Part shown: piece by piece, positions 37,873 to 46,251 of the stretch
How positions within the stretch are numbered: the stretch's first letter is position 1
How the letters are laid out: each line of letters begins with the position of its first letter
From: Telluria antibiotica
GTDB taxonomy: Bacteria > Pseudomonadota > Gammaproteobacteria > Burkholderiales > Burkholderiaceae_D
Length of the DNA stretch: 64,000 nucleotides
Direction of reading: 5' to 3'
NCBI RefSeq assembly: GCF_011682055.1
Contig: NZ_JAAQOM010000013.1
Coordinates: 124,001-188,000, forward strand
The notes under the pieces: model-generated
Told to the model about the DNA's origin: nothing
Database searches by the model: none
What the model saw: the letters and a program-made list of their open reading frames with translations, nothing else
Position numbers and translations under genes: made by a program

Positions 37873-38557
37873 CGCCTGGGGCGATGCCGCGCATGCGCCA
37901 CAATGTGAGCGCGGCACCGGCGTACCACAGCGCCTGCAGGCTTGTGAGCAGCACCAGCGAATGCGTGTGCATGCGCAGGCCGCTGGCGGCCGCGAACGCG
38001 GTGCCCAGGCCTGCCGGCAGCGCGAGCGCCGCGAGCAGCCGCGTCGCGCGGGCGTTCGACCATGACAGGCAGCACATGCCGGCACCCATCCCGACGAGGC
38101 CCGCTTTCGTCAGCATCTGGATGGAGATCGCCACGAGGTTGAAGGTGACCGTCGTGGCATCGGCCGGCCAGCCGTGGTCCAGCGCCGTCTGGGCCAGCGG
38201 GGCAGTGATGAAGCCGTCCAGCAGCATCGCGCCGCCGACGGCGCCGCAGCCGAGCGCGTGGCAGATCGATCCGAACGCCACGGCCGGCCGGCGCGCATCG
38301 AGTGCCAGCGCCAGCGTGGTGACGCCGTACAGCAGCACGGCCACGACGCCGAACAGCGCGCCGTGAACGAGGGCCGCACTCGTGCCGAGGCGTGCGAGCG
38401 CGGCCATCCTGTCCGCGTAGGTCGTGGCGTGTCCCATGACGGGATGGTGCGCGAGCAGGGCGACCATCGTCGCGCTGGCGACGACGAGCGCCCAGGCGGC
38501 GAGCGGGATGGCGCGGATCGGTGCGGTCGGCGACGAGTCGGCTGCGGGGTGGCTCAT
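37862..38557 (-). CDS. Polytopic membrane protein of unknown function
   Basis: The 231-residue protein has about six hydrophobic segments and no enzymatic motif that I can name. Notable are a Cys pair in GAGMCCLSW and several His in the loops (LLAHHPVMGHATTY, RMHTHSL). ATG 38557 has AAGGATC upstream. It is divergent from a TetR-family regulator, with a palindrome between them, so it is probably the regulated target. Its stop codon lies inside the 3' end of the convergent fadB-like gene. Confidence 0.72.
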   Translation of the reverse strand: MSHPAADSSPTAPIRAIPLAAWALVVASATMVALLAHHPVMGHATTYADRMAALARLGTSAALVHGALFGVVAVLLYGVTTLALALDARRPAVAFGSICHALGCGAVGGAMLLDGFITAPLAQTALDHGWPADATTVTFNLVAISIQMLTKAGLVGMGAGMCCLSWSNARATRLLAALALPAGLGTAFAAASGLRMHTHSLVLLTSLQALWYAGAALTLWRMRGIAPGVSR

Positions 38558-38636
38558 GGTATGGTGATCCTTTCTGATAAAAACGACATTGGACCAGGCG
38601 CGGTCGCGCCGTTGGCGGACGCCCCTCGGCGCGGCA

Positions 38637-38648
38637 TCCGCTAGCGGA
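38637..38648. promoter_or_regulatory. Candidate TetR operator
   Basis: TCCGCTAGCGGA is a perfect 12-bp palindrome in the 125-base space between the divergent membrane-protein and TetR genes. A related half-site GCGGAC lies nearby at about 38625. It fits self-repression plus control of the membrane protein. Confidence 0.45.
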
Positions 38649-38682
38649 CATTCGGCGCGCACTGTCCGGAACGGGAGACGGG

Positions 38683-39210
38683 ATGGTGGAGGCGGTACTG
38701 GACAGGCGCCGGCAGCGCACGCGCAAGGCGGCCGTGGCGGCGTTCATCGAATTGCTGATGGAGCAGGGCTATGAAGCGGTCGCGATGACGGCGGTGGCCG
38801 AGCGGGCGGACCTCGGCCGTTCCACGTTGTACGAACACTTCCGCACGAAGGACGACCTGCTGGACGCATCGCTCGCCTGGCCGCTCGGCGTGCTGGCGGC
38901 CGATCCGCCCGACGTGGCCGCGCTGCTGCGCCTGATCGAGCACGTGCGCGAACGGTCCGGCGCCGTGCGCATCATGCTGGAACAGCCACTGCGCTCGCGC
39001 ATCGCGCGCATGCTGGCGGCGAGAAGCAGCCCCGGCCTGCGCGCACGGGGCGTGCCCGCGGCGCGCGCGGACGTGCGCGCGCTCGCGTGCGCGGAGGGCC
39101 AGTTGGCCGCGCTCGCGGCGTGGATGCGCGGCGGCACCATCGCGGCGCCGGCGCTCGCAGAGGAACTCGCGCGGCTGTCCCTCGCCGCCGCGCGGCTGGA
39201 ATGCCCCTGA
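38683..39210 (+). CDS. TetR/AcrR family transcriptional regulator
   Basis: The 175-residue protein begins with a typical TetR DNA-binding domain: RRRQRTRKAAVAAFIELLMEQGYEAVAMTAVAERADLGRSTLYEHFRTKDDLL type helices, with the GxSTLYxHFxxK recognition helix clear. The C-terminal ligand-binding half is short and Ala/Arg-rich and gives no clue to the effector. It is divergent from the membrane protein at 37862, the most likely target. Confidence 0.88.
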   Translation: MVEAVLDRRRQRTRKAAVAAFIELLMEQGYEAVAMTAVAERADLGRSTLYEHFRTKDDLLDASLAWPLGVLAADPPDVAALLRLIEHVRERSGAVRIMLEQPLRSRIARMLAARSSPGLRARGVPAARADVRALACAEGQLAALAAWMRGGTIAAPALAEELARLSLAAARLECP

Positions 39211-39265
39211 TGCCGACGTGGCGGCCGTCGTGCTAGGCTAGGTGCCTCGCGACGAACGAGTCCAC

Positions 39266-40477
39266 ATGAAGAACGCTCTCCTGATCGCGACCGCCTGCCT
39301 CCTTGGACTGTTGTCCACGACGGGCGCGTCGCTGCCGTACCCCATCCTGCCGCCGCTGTTCGTGAACGGCGCGCCGGACAGCCTCACGCACTTCCTCGGC
39401 CTGCCGCCGAAACTGTTGTTCGCGATCGCGCTGATGGTGAACCCCGTCGGCCTGCTGCTGGGCACCGCGGTCCTCGGCTCGCTGTCCGACCGCTACGGGC
39501 GCCGGCCGCTGCTGCTCGTGACGGCGGCCGGCGCCGCCGTCGGCCACGTGCTCACGGCGTGGGCACTGGCCAGCCGCTCGTATCCGCTGTTCCTCGCCGC
39601 CCGTTTCGGCACGGGCCTGCTCGAAGGCCACAGTGCGATCGTCCGCGCGATGCTGGCCGACCGGCTGCAAGGCCCGCTGCGCAACCATGCGCTGTCGTGG
39701 CTGAACGGTGCGCTGCACCTGGGGTGGTTGTTCGGGCCCTTGCTGGCCGGCTTCACGATCGCGTGGGGCATCACCGTGCCGTTCTACATCGCGGCCGGAG
39801 CGCTGCTGCTGGGCGCCATCCTCGTCGGCGTGGCGCTGGAGCGTGCGCCGCGCGCGGCCGGGCCGTCGTGGTGGAGCGTCGCGCGCGAACGCCACGCGTT
39901 CAACCTGCTGCGTCACGACGGCCTGCGCGCGCTGTTCGGTGTGCAGCTCGCGTACACGTGCGGCGTCACGGCGTTCTACGAGTTCTATCCGCTGTGGCTC
40001 GTCGAGGTGGGGCATTACGACACCCGCGCGATCGCGCTCGTCAATGTCGGCATGTGCGGCCTGATGACGTGTTCCGCGCTGTTCGCCGGGCGTGCGAGCC
40101 GTACGGAACCGATGCGCCGCGCGGCTTGGCTCGCCGCATGCGTTGCGCTCGCGATCGGCTCGCTGGGCGTGGGCCACCTGTGGGTGGGGCTCGTCGGCAT
40201 CATGGCGTTCGGGCTGCCGCATGCGTTCTACAATGCCGTCGTCCAGGCGTGGGCCGCGGACCGATTCGGCGCGGGCCACGGGCAAGGTGCCGTCATGGGC
40301 CTGTTGTCGACGACGTTCTGCCTCGCGAACATCCTGATGGCGGCTGCGGGCGCCGTGCTGACGCTCGTCGACACGCGCCTCGTGCTGCTGGCGGGGGCGA
40401 TCCTCACGGCATGGGCCGCGAACCGGATGCGCACGTGGGGCCGTCCGTCCGTGGCCGGGCTGCCGCCGGCCGCGTAA
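39266..40477 (+). CDS. MFS transporter
   Basis: The 403-residue protein has twelve predicted membrane segments and the MFS loop 2-3 signature (GSLSDRYGRRPLLLV). It has no further motif that fixes the substrate; the drug/metabolite efflux branch is likely. ATG 39266 is chosen over an in-frame GTG at 39242, though its ribosome binding site is weak. A methyltransferase gene follows 20 bases downstream on the same strand, so the two may be co-transcribed. Confidence 0.85.
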   Translation: MKNALLIATACLLGLLSTTGASLPYPILPPLFVNGAPDSLTHFLGLPPKLLFAIALMVNPVGLLLGTAVLGSLSDRYGRRPLLLVTAAGAAVGHVLTAWALASRSYPLFLAARFGTGLLEGHSAIVRAMLADRLQGPLRNHALSWLNGALHLGWLFGPLLAGFTIAWGITVPFYIAAGALLLGAILVGVALERAPRAAGPSWWSVARERHAFNLLRHDGLRALFGVQLAYTCGVTAFYEFYPLWLVEVGHYDTRAIALVNVGMCGLMTCSALFAGRASRTEPMRRAAWLAACVALAIGSLGVGHLWVGLVGIMAFGLPHAFYNAVVQAWAADRFGAGHGQGAVMGLLSTTFCLANILMAAAGAVLTLVDTRLVLLAGAILTAWAANRMRTWGRPSVAGLPPAA

Positions 40478-40497
40478 CCGGCACTTTTGGAGACGAC

Positions 40498-41235
40498 ATG
40501 AGCACGCCGCAGAACATCTACGACGACCCCGACTTCTTTGCCGGCTACCGCGACCTGCGCACGCACGACAGCGGCTTGAACGGCGTGCTCGAGATGCCCG
40601 CGCTGCAGGCGCTGCTGCCCGACCTGGCCGGTGCCCACGTGCTGGACCTGGGTTGCGGCTTCGGCGATTTCGCCCGTTTCGCGCGGGAGCGTGGAGCTGC
40701 CTCGGTGACGGGCGTGGATGTCTCTGCGCGGATGCTGCGCGAGGCCGTTCTGCGCACGCATGATCCGGCGATCGTCTACGTACACGGCGCGATCGAAGCG
40801 TATCGCCCCGCGCGTATGTTCGACCTCGCGGTGTCGTCGCTCGCGCTGCACTACGTCGAGGATTACGCTGGTGTCGTACGGCGCGTGTTCGATGCGCTGG
40901 CGCCAGGCGGGTGCTTCATGTTCTCCGTCGAGCATCCGATGTGCACGGCGCATCCCGTCGGCTGGGTGAAAGATGCCGATGGCACGAAGCTGCACTGGCC
41001 CGTCGACCGCTACCGCGACGAGGGACCGCGCGCGACGCGCTGGTTCGTGGACGGCGTCGTGAAATACCACCGCACGGTCGAGACCTATGTCGGCACGTTG
41101 CTGGCCGCGGGTTTCGCGCTCACGCACGTGGGCGAGCCCGGACCGACGCCGGCCGCCCTCGCGGCGCGTCCGGATCTCGCGAACGAGAAACGCCGCCCGC
41201 CGTTCCTGCTGCTGGCCGCCCGCCGGCCGGCCTGA
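40498..41235 (+). CDS. Class I SAM-dependent methyltransferase
   Basis: The 245-residue protein has the Rossmann-type SAM motif I VLDLGCGFGDFARF and a motif II acidic GVDVSARMLREA. The motif IV/post-IV region FDLAVSSLALHYVEDY and LAPGGCFMFSVEHP are close to the UbiE/Tam family of small-molecule methyltransferases. GGAG lies seven bases before ATG 40498. It directly follows an MFS gene and is convergent with a GH5 gene, with four bases between stops. Substrate unknown. Confidence 0.85.
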   Translation: MSTPQNIYDDPDFFAGYRDLRTHDSGLNGVLEMPALQALLPDLAGAHVLDLGCGFGDFARFARERGAASVTGVDVSARMLREAVLRTHDPAIVYVHGAIEAYRPARMFDLAVSSLALHYVEDYAGVVRRVFDALAPGGCFMFSVEHPMCTAHPVGWVKDADGTKLHWPVDRYRDEGPRATRWFVDGVVKYHRTVETYVGTLLAAGFALTHVGEPGPTPAALAARPDLANEKRRPPFLLLAARRPA

Positions 41236-41239
41236 GTCG

Positions 41240-42280
41240 CTACGTCGCGGGCACCAGCGCCTTCAGGATCGGCTGCACGAAATCGTCGCGCTTGAAGTCG
41301 TACAGCAGGAAGTCGCTGGAGAACTGCCAGTACGCCCACGCGAAGCGGTATTTTTCTGCCGTGCGGGCGACGGTGGCCGTCCACAGTGCGCGCTCGTCCA
41401 TCGCCCCCTTGTCGTAGGCGCCGAATTCGCCGAGGAAGACGGGGCGGCCGCTCGCGTCGCTCCATGCCTTCACGGCGGCGAAATCCGTGTCGATGCGAGC
41501 GCGCTCGGCCGCGGTGCCGAAGTGGACGCCCGTCGTCGAGCGGATGGGTTCGTCGGCCCACGACGCGCCCTGGTGCGTGAACGGGAACGGGTCGTAGTAG
41601 TGGAACGTGGCGATGAGGTGGCGGTCGTCGGCGGGCAGCTGCAAGTCCTTCAACGTGCTGCGGCTGTTCCACTGCACGCCGCCGAGGATCACGTTGCGCG
41701 TGGGGTTCGTCTTGCGCATCACGGCCAGCACCTGCGGGAAGCTCGCGTTCCACGTGGCCGCATCGAACTGGCCGTGCGGCTCGTTCAGCAGTTCGAAGAT
41801 CACGGTGTTCGGCTCGTTGCGGTAGCGCTCCGCGAGCTGGGCCCAGACGGCTTTCAGCTTCGGCATGCAGGCGGGGACGTCTTTCGAGCACTCGTCGAAA
41901 TCGTGTTCGTCGATGATCACGTTCAGGCCATGCTTGCGCGCCGTCGCGACGACCCAGTCGAGGCGGTTCAGCCAGCGCGGATCGAGCCGGTTCTGCGCGT
42001 CGAGCGCGCGGAACGCGAACAGCACGGCGCGCACCGTCGAGAAGCCGGCCGCCTTGATCTTCGCGAAGTGCTCGTCCTTGTAGTTGCCCTGGGCGCCGTC
42101 GCGCCAGAACGGGTCGTAGCCGATGATGTTCACGCCGCGGCCCATCTGGTGCACCTGGTCGTGCGCGGACAGTTCCGTGAACTGCGACGTGGCGGGCGGC
42201 GGGTTCGGCGGCGGGTCGGCCGCGAGCGCCGCGTGGGTGGCGAACGTGAGGGCGGCGGCGAGGTGCGGCAGCTTGAACAT
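41240..42280 (-). CDS. Secreted glycoside hydrolase family 5 (endoglucanase-like)
   Basis: The 346-residue protein has a signal peptide (to about residue 21) and a single GH5 catalytic barrel. The acid/base Glu167 lies in LLNEPHG and the nucleophile Glu285 in FLGEFGAYD, with RAVLFAF, IIDEHDF and HYYDPFPFTHQGASW as further GH5 markers. This pattern fits cellulases of the GH5 endoglucanase subgroup. There is no carbohydrate-binding module. GGAG precedes ATG 42280. Together with the GH59-like and ExoP/SGNH proteins it points to polysaccharide use. Confidence 0.88.
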   Translation of the reverse strand: MFKLPHLAAALTFATHAALAADPPPNPPPATSQFTELSAHDQVHQMGRGVNIIGYDPFWRDGAQGNYKDEHFAKIKAAGFSTVRAVLFAFRALDAQNRLDPRWLNRLDWVVATARKHGLNVIIDEHDFDECSKDVPACMPKLKAVWAQLAERYRNEPNTVIFELLNEPHGQFDAATWNASFPQVLAVMRKTNPTRNVILGGVQWNSRSTLKDLQLPADDRHLIATFHYYDPFPFTHQGASWADEPIRSTTGVHFGTAAERARIDTDFAAVKAWSDASGRPVFLGEFGAYDKGAMDERALWTATVARTAEKYRFAWAYWQFSSDFLLYDFKRDDFVQPILKALVPAT

Positions 42281-42380
42281 GGGGTCTCCATCGTTATCGT
42301 TATCGGGCCGTGTCGATGGTAGCGCTAACTGGGCGGGATGCCAAGCGTGTCGACGCATCCGGATTATCGTGACGCGAACG

Positions 42381-42406
42381 AAAAAAGCCGCGGGTAGCGG
42401 CGGCTT
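42381..42406 (-). terminator. Intrinsic terminator of the MHS transporter gene
   Basis: On the minus strand, AAGCCGC (42406-42400) pairs with GCGGCTT (42391-42385), followed by T6 when the arm is extended into 42381. Confidence 0.82.
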
Positions 42407-42424
42407 CCCGGGAAGCGGGAAAGC

Positions 42425-44125
42425 TCAGTCGCCCGCGTAGATATCGGTGTCCTTCGTCTCGCGCACGAACAGCATGCCGATGACGACGGTGGCCAGGGCG
42501 ACGACGATCGGATACCACAGGCCGTAGTAGATGTTGCCGTTGGCGGCGACGAGGGCGAACGCCGTCGTCGGCAGCAGGCCGCCGAACCAGCCGTTGCCGA
42601 TATGGTAGGGCAGCGACATCGACGTGTAGCGGATCCGCGTGGGGAACATCTCGACGAGCATCGCGGCGATGGGGCCGTAGACCATCGTCACGTACAGCAC
42701 GAGCACGAACAGGAGCAGCACGAGCATCGGCTTGTTCAGCTGCGTGGGATCGGCCTTCGGCGGATAGCCGGCGGCCTTCAGGGCGGCGCCCAGGCCCTTC
42801 TTCAGCGCCACTTCGCGGTCGCGGCTGGCCGGGTCGAAGTTCAGCCCATCCGGCGTCATGGTCGCGTCGAACGACGGGTAGACCTTGTCGCCGACCTTGA
42901 CGCTGGCGATGGTGCCGCTCGCCGCATCCTGGCGCGTGTAGCTGACGGAGGCGGCCGTCAGCTGCGCCGTCGCGATGTCGCACGATGACGGGAATTTCTT
43001 CGTGCCCGTCGCGTTGAACTGGAAGTGGCACGACGCCGGATCGGCCACGACGACGACGGGCGAGTTGTCCAGCGCCGCCTCCAGTGCCGGGTTGCCGTAG
43101 TGCGTGAGGCCCTTGAAGATGGGGATATAGGTGAGCGCGGCGATCAGGCAGCCCGCCATGATGATCGTCTTGCGGCCGATGCGGTCGGACAGGGAGCCGA
43201 ATACGATGAAGAACGGCGTCGCGAGGGCGAGCGCGATGGCGATGAGGACGTTCGCGGTGGCGTCGTCGATCTTCAGCGTCTTGGTGAGGAAGAACAGCGC
43301 ATAGAACTGCCCGGTGTACCAGACGACGGCCTGGCCCATCACGACGCCCAGCAGCGCGAGCAGGGCGATTTTGCCGTTGTTCCAGGTCAGGAACGCCTCG
43401 CTCAGCGGCGCCTTCGACGTGCGGCCGTCGGCCTTCATCCGGACGAATGCGGGCGACTCGTTCATCGACATGCGGATCCACACGGACACCGCGAGCAGCA
43501 GCACGGACACGAGGAACGGAATGCGCCAGCCCCAGGCATCGAACGCGGCCGTGTCCATGCCCGCGCGCACACCCGTGATGACGAGCAGCGACAGGAATAG
43601 CCCGAGCGTGGCCGTCGTCTGGATCCACGACGTGAAGTAGCCGCGGCGGCCGTGCGGCGCATGTTCGGCGACGTAGGTGGCGGCGCCGCCGTATTCGCCG
43701 CCGAGCGCGAGGCCCTGCAGGATGCGCAGGGTGACGAGCACAATGGGCGCGGCGATGCCGATCGACGCGTAGGCCGGCAGCAGGCCCACGATGAACGTGG
43801 AGCCGCCCATGATCAGGATCGTGATGAGGAATGTGTACTTGCGGCCGATCATGTCGCCCAGGCGCCCGAACACGAGCGCGCCGAACGGGCGCACGATGAA
43901 GCCGGCAGCGAAGGCCAGCAGGGCGAAGATGAACGACGTGGTCGGGTCACCGATGAAGAACTGCTTTGCGATCACCGTCGCCAGCGAACCGTACAGGTAA
44001 AAGTCGTACCATTCGAAAATGGTGCCGAGCGAGGACGCGAAGATGACTTTGCGCTCTTCCTTCGTCAGTCCAACGCCTTTCGGCATGGATTTGCCGCCCG
44101 CAGCCATGCCGGGTGTTACTGCCAT
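42425..44125 (-). CDS. MHS-family MFS metabolite:H+ symporter with large periplasmic insert
   Basis: The 566-residue protein belongs to the ProP/ShiA/KgtP branch: GTIFEWYDFYLYG at the start, the loop 2-3 motif GRLGDMIGRKYTFL, and QGLALGGEYGGA. Family members are usually about 430-450 residues. Here an insert of roughly 125 residues (about 341-464) sits between membrane segments 8 and 9. It is hydrophilic, predicted to be outside, and contains a possible disulfide pair (Cys366, Cys382). AGGAG precedes ATG 44125. Substrate unknown, likely a small organic acid or osmolyte. Confidence 0.87.
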   Translation of the reverse strand: MAVTPGMAAGGKSMPKGVGLTKEERKVIFASSLGTIFEWYDFYLYGSLATVIAKQFFIGDPTTSFIFALLAFAAGFIVRPFGALVFGRLGDMIGRKYTFLITILIMGGSTFIVGLLPAYASIGIAAPIVLVTLRILQGLALGGEYGGAATYVAEHAPHGRRGYFTSWIQTTATLGLFLSLLVITGVRAGMDTAAFDAWGWRIPFLVSVLLLAVSVWIRMSMNESPAFVRMKADGRTSKAPLSEAFLTWNNGKIALLALLGVVMGQAVVWYTGQFYALFFLTKTLKIDDATANVLIAIALALATPFFIVFGSLSDRIGRKTIIMAGCLIAALTYIPIFKGLTHYGNPALEAALDNSPVVVVADPASCHFQFNATGTKKFPSSCDIATAQLTAASVSYTRQDAASGTIASVKVGDKVYPSFDATMTPDGLNFDPASRDREVALKKGLGAALKAAGYPPKADPTQLNKPMLVLLLFVLVLYVTMVYGPIAAMLVEMFPTRIRYTSMSLPYHIGNGWFGGLLPTTAFALVAANGNIYYGLWYPIVVALATVVIGMLFVRETKDTDIYAGD

Positions 44126-44270
44126 TGTGGTCTCCTGTCTGATTATTGTGTGCGCAGCCCGATGGCGCGGGCTACCCGCCGACTGTGCGCCGGGAAGCTT
44201 ACGGCATGCTTGCTCGAAACTTACGCGCGGCTTACAGAAGGCGGGATGTGGTGGGGCGCGGTGCGGCAGT

Positions 44271-45350
44271 TCAGCGGGGGCGTTGGGCGGCCTGACCGGC
44301 ACCGTTGTCCGAGTCGTCCCGATCGTCCGGCGCGGCTGCGGCGTCCGCGCCCTCGGCGGCATCGTCTTCAGGCCCGTCATGGCGCCGCGCGTAACGGTAC
44401 GCTTCCGTCGAGCGCTCCAGCGCGAGGCCCAGCGCCGTCGTCAGTTCGCTGCGCGCCACGCCCTGTTCCAGCTGCTGGACGGCGAAACTGTTGCGCAACG
44501 TGCGCCCGCCCGCGCGCGGGACTTTGACGCCGGCCCGTTCGAACGTCGCCCGCGTCTGCCGATACACGGTCGCCTTGTGCAGCGGCTCGCCGGCCTGGTT
44601 GGCGGGGAAGACGAGGTCGCCGGGGATCTTGAGTTCGGCCCGTTCCTCGAGCCATGCAGTGAGCTCGGCGACGCCCGCGCGCGGCAACGTGGCCGTATGT
44701 TCGTAGCTCGTGCGGTGCTTCGCCTCGGGCGTGATGTTCAGTTCGAGGGCGCCCTCGATGTCGGGCTGGCGTCCGACTTCGTCGACGAGGAGGCCGATGG
44801 CTTCCGCCACGCGCAGCCCGGCGAGCGCCATCACGATCTGCATCGCGCGGTCGCGCCGGCGCTTCCAGCCCGCATGACCTTCCGTGTCGTCGCCGCGGCC
44901 CGGCGGGAGGGCGGCCAGGAAGCGCTGCAGATCGTCCTGGCCCAGCGCGATCATCGGCGCGTCTTCGGCCAGGTGGGCGCGGTCCGTGGCGGCGATCGCC
45001 TGCCGGGCCGGGTTCGGCGTGCGGCCCAGGTATTCGAAGCAACGTTCCAGCAGGCGCAGGTAGCGGTAGGCGATCTTGCTGTTGAGGTCGCGGTGGCCGT
45101 CCTTCGACAGATCGATGAAGCGGCGCAGGTCGGCCGCGTCCACGGTCGACATCCTGAGCCCGCGCTCGAGCATCCATGTGGCGAACTTGCCGAACATGAA
45201 TTTGTAGACCGTCGCGGATTCCTGCGAGACGGGCAGCGGGACGTCGCGCTGGCGGCTGGACGTGAGCACGAATTCCGGGGTCACGACGAAGGCGGCGAAT
45301 GCGTCGAAGGGACGCGCGTCCCATTCGGCGAGGGAAGGGGGCTGGCTCAT
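44271..45350 (-). CDS. Tyrosine-recombinase-like protein lacking catalytic histidines
   Basis: The 359-residue protein has an N-terminal SAM-like core-binding region (about 55-130) and a C-terminal phage-integrase-like fold. The first catalytic Arg is in ALAGLRVAEAIGLL, the second in GRTLRNSFAVQQLEQG, and a candidate Tyr in STEAYRYARRH. At the box II positions the usual His (HxxR) is Arg and the second conserved His (LGH) is Leu, so canonical chemistry may be impaired. The tail after the Tyr is Asp/Ala-rich and disordered. A 19-bp sequence 30 bases upstream of the start recurs at 45760. Confidence 0.78.
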   Translation of the reverse strand: MSQPPSLAEWDARPFDAFAAFVVTPEFVLTSSRQRDVPLPVSQESATVYKFMFGKFATWMLERGLRMSTVDAADLRRFIDLSKDGHRDLNSKIAYRYLRLLERCFEYLGRTPNPARQAIAATDRAHLAEDAPMIALGQDDLQRFLAALPPGRGDDTEGHAGWKRRRDRAMQIVMALAGLRVAEAIGLLVDEVGRQPDIEGALELNITPEAKHRTSYEHTATLPRAGVAELTAWLEERAELKIPGDLVFPANQAGEPLHKATVYRQTRATFERAGVKVPRAGGRTLRNSFAVQQLEQGVARSELTTALGLALERSTEAYRYARRHDGPEDDAAEGADAAAAPDDRDDSDNGAGQAAQRPR

Positions 45351-45379
45351 GGTGGGCGACGGGTTGGTTTTCGTAATAC

Positions 45380-45398
45380 TGCAACTAACCGACAAGCG
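45380..45398 (+). repeat. Direct repeat copy A beside the recombinase start
   Basis: TGCAACTAACCGACAAGCG matches the copy at 45760 at 18 of 19 bases. Upstream of it, GGTTGGTT (45363-45370) forms an imperfect inverted arm with AACTAACC across a spacer, resembling a recombinase core site. Confidence 0.6.
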
Positions 45399-45507
45399 CG
45401 TCAAGCGTGCGCCGAAACAGGAAACAGGGCGGGCCAAGCAACGTGGACGGTTCGACAATATACTAGCCCTCCGTCATCATTCGACCTCGCACTGTACCGG
45501 AGCACAC

Positions 45508-45708
45508 ATGTCCGACCACCCGCCCCAGGGCTTGCCCACCTACCGCGTCCTGACCGGTCCTGACGATGCCACGTTCTGCCGCCGTGTCAGCGCCGCGCTC
45601 GAGCAAGGTTATCTGCTGTACGGTTCGCCGAGCACGACGTTCAACGGCGAATCCGTCATCGTGGCGCAGGCGATCATCTGGCCGAGTATCCGGTCGTCCA
45701 TCTCGTAG
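45508..45708 (+). CDS. DUF1737 small protein
   Basis: A 66-residue protein of the DUF1737 type: LPTYRVLTGPDDATFCRRVSAALEQGY followed by LYGSPSTTFNGE and VAQAIIW. These small cytosolic proteins have no known function. It is the only gene between the two copies of the 19-bp direct repeat. ATG 45508 is in the right place for the family. The ribosome binding site is weak. Confidence 0.78.
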   Translation: MSDHPPQGLPTYRVLTGPDDATFCRRVSAALEQGYLLYGSPSTTFNGESVIVAQAIIWPSIRSSIS

Positions 45709-45759
45709 GAATAACTTCGCACCAGGCGCCGCGGCACGGCTACGGTTGTTTCAGAATTA

Positions 45760-45778
45760 TGCAACTAACCGACACGCG
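45760..45778 (+). repeat. Direct repeat copy B
   Basis: TGCAACTAACCGACACGCG is the second copy, 380 bases downstream of copy A in the same orientation, and is also preceded by a GGTTG arm (45744-45748). The unit between copies holds only the DUF1737 gene. Confidence 0.6.
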
Positions 45779-45835
45779 GCCGGCAACCGCCCAAACCCGC
45801 CACCAGCAGCCCTGGGCGCGGCGCATTATCGCTCT

Positions 45836-45841
45836 TATAAT
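45836..45841 (+). promoter_or_regulatory. -10 element (TATAAT) before the Dabb gene
   Basis: A perfect TATAAT lies 65 bases before the next start codon. No clear -35 was found. Confidence 0.35.
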
Positions 45842-45905
45842 GAGAAGACGGCTTCGCTCCAGCACGACGCCGCGACCATTCAATCTCGAACGTAACAAGG
45901 ACATC

Positions 45906-46208
45906 ATGCTCAAGCACATCGTCATGTGGAAACTGAAAGACCACGCCGAAGGCGCCGACCGCGCCGCCAACGCCATCGAAATGAAGCGCCGCCTCGACGA
46001 GTGCGCCAACATCGTCCCGGGCCAGATCACGTTCGAGGTCGTTATCGCCCAGCCCGGACTGGAAGCCACGTATGACGTCGTGCTGTATTCCGAATTCGAA
46101 GACCAGGCCGCGCTGGAAGCCTATGTCAAGCATCCGGTGCACCAGGCGGTCATCCCGTTCATCGGCGCGATCCGCGAAGGGCGCCAGTGCATGGACTACA
46201 TCGTCTGA
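45906..46208 (+). CDS. Dabb family (stress-responsive alpha/beta-barrel) protein
   Basis: The 100-residue product is a dimeric ferredoxin-like Dabb domain: MLKHIVMWKLKDHAEG at the start, FEVVIAQPGLEATYDVVLYSEF in the middle, and AYVKHPVHQAVIPFI near the end, which are the family landmarks. Members include plant stress proteins and polyketide cyclases; the role of bacterial versions is mostly unknown. ATG 45906 gives the exact family N-terminus; longer frames upstream have no support. An SDR gene follows 43 bases later. Confidence 0.88.
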   Translation: MLKHIVMWKLKDHAEGADRAANAIEMKRRLDECANIVPGQITFEVVIAQPGLEATYDVVLYSEFEDQAALEAYVKHPVHQAVIPFIGAIREGRQCMDYIV

Positions 46209-46251
46209 CCGAGGAGGGCGCGGCCCGGTATCACGCGACAGGGAGGTCGCC

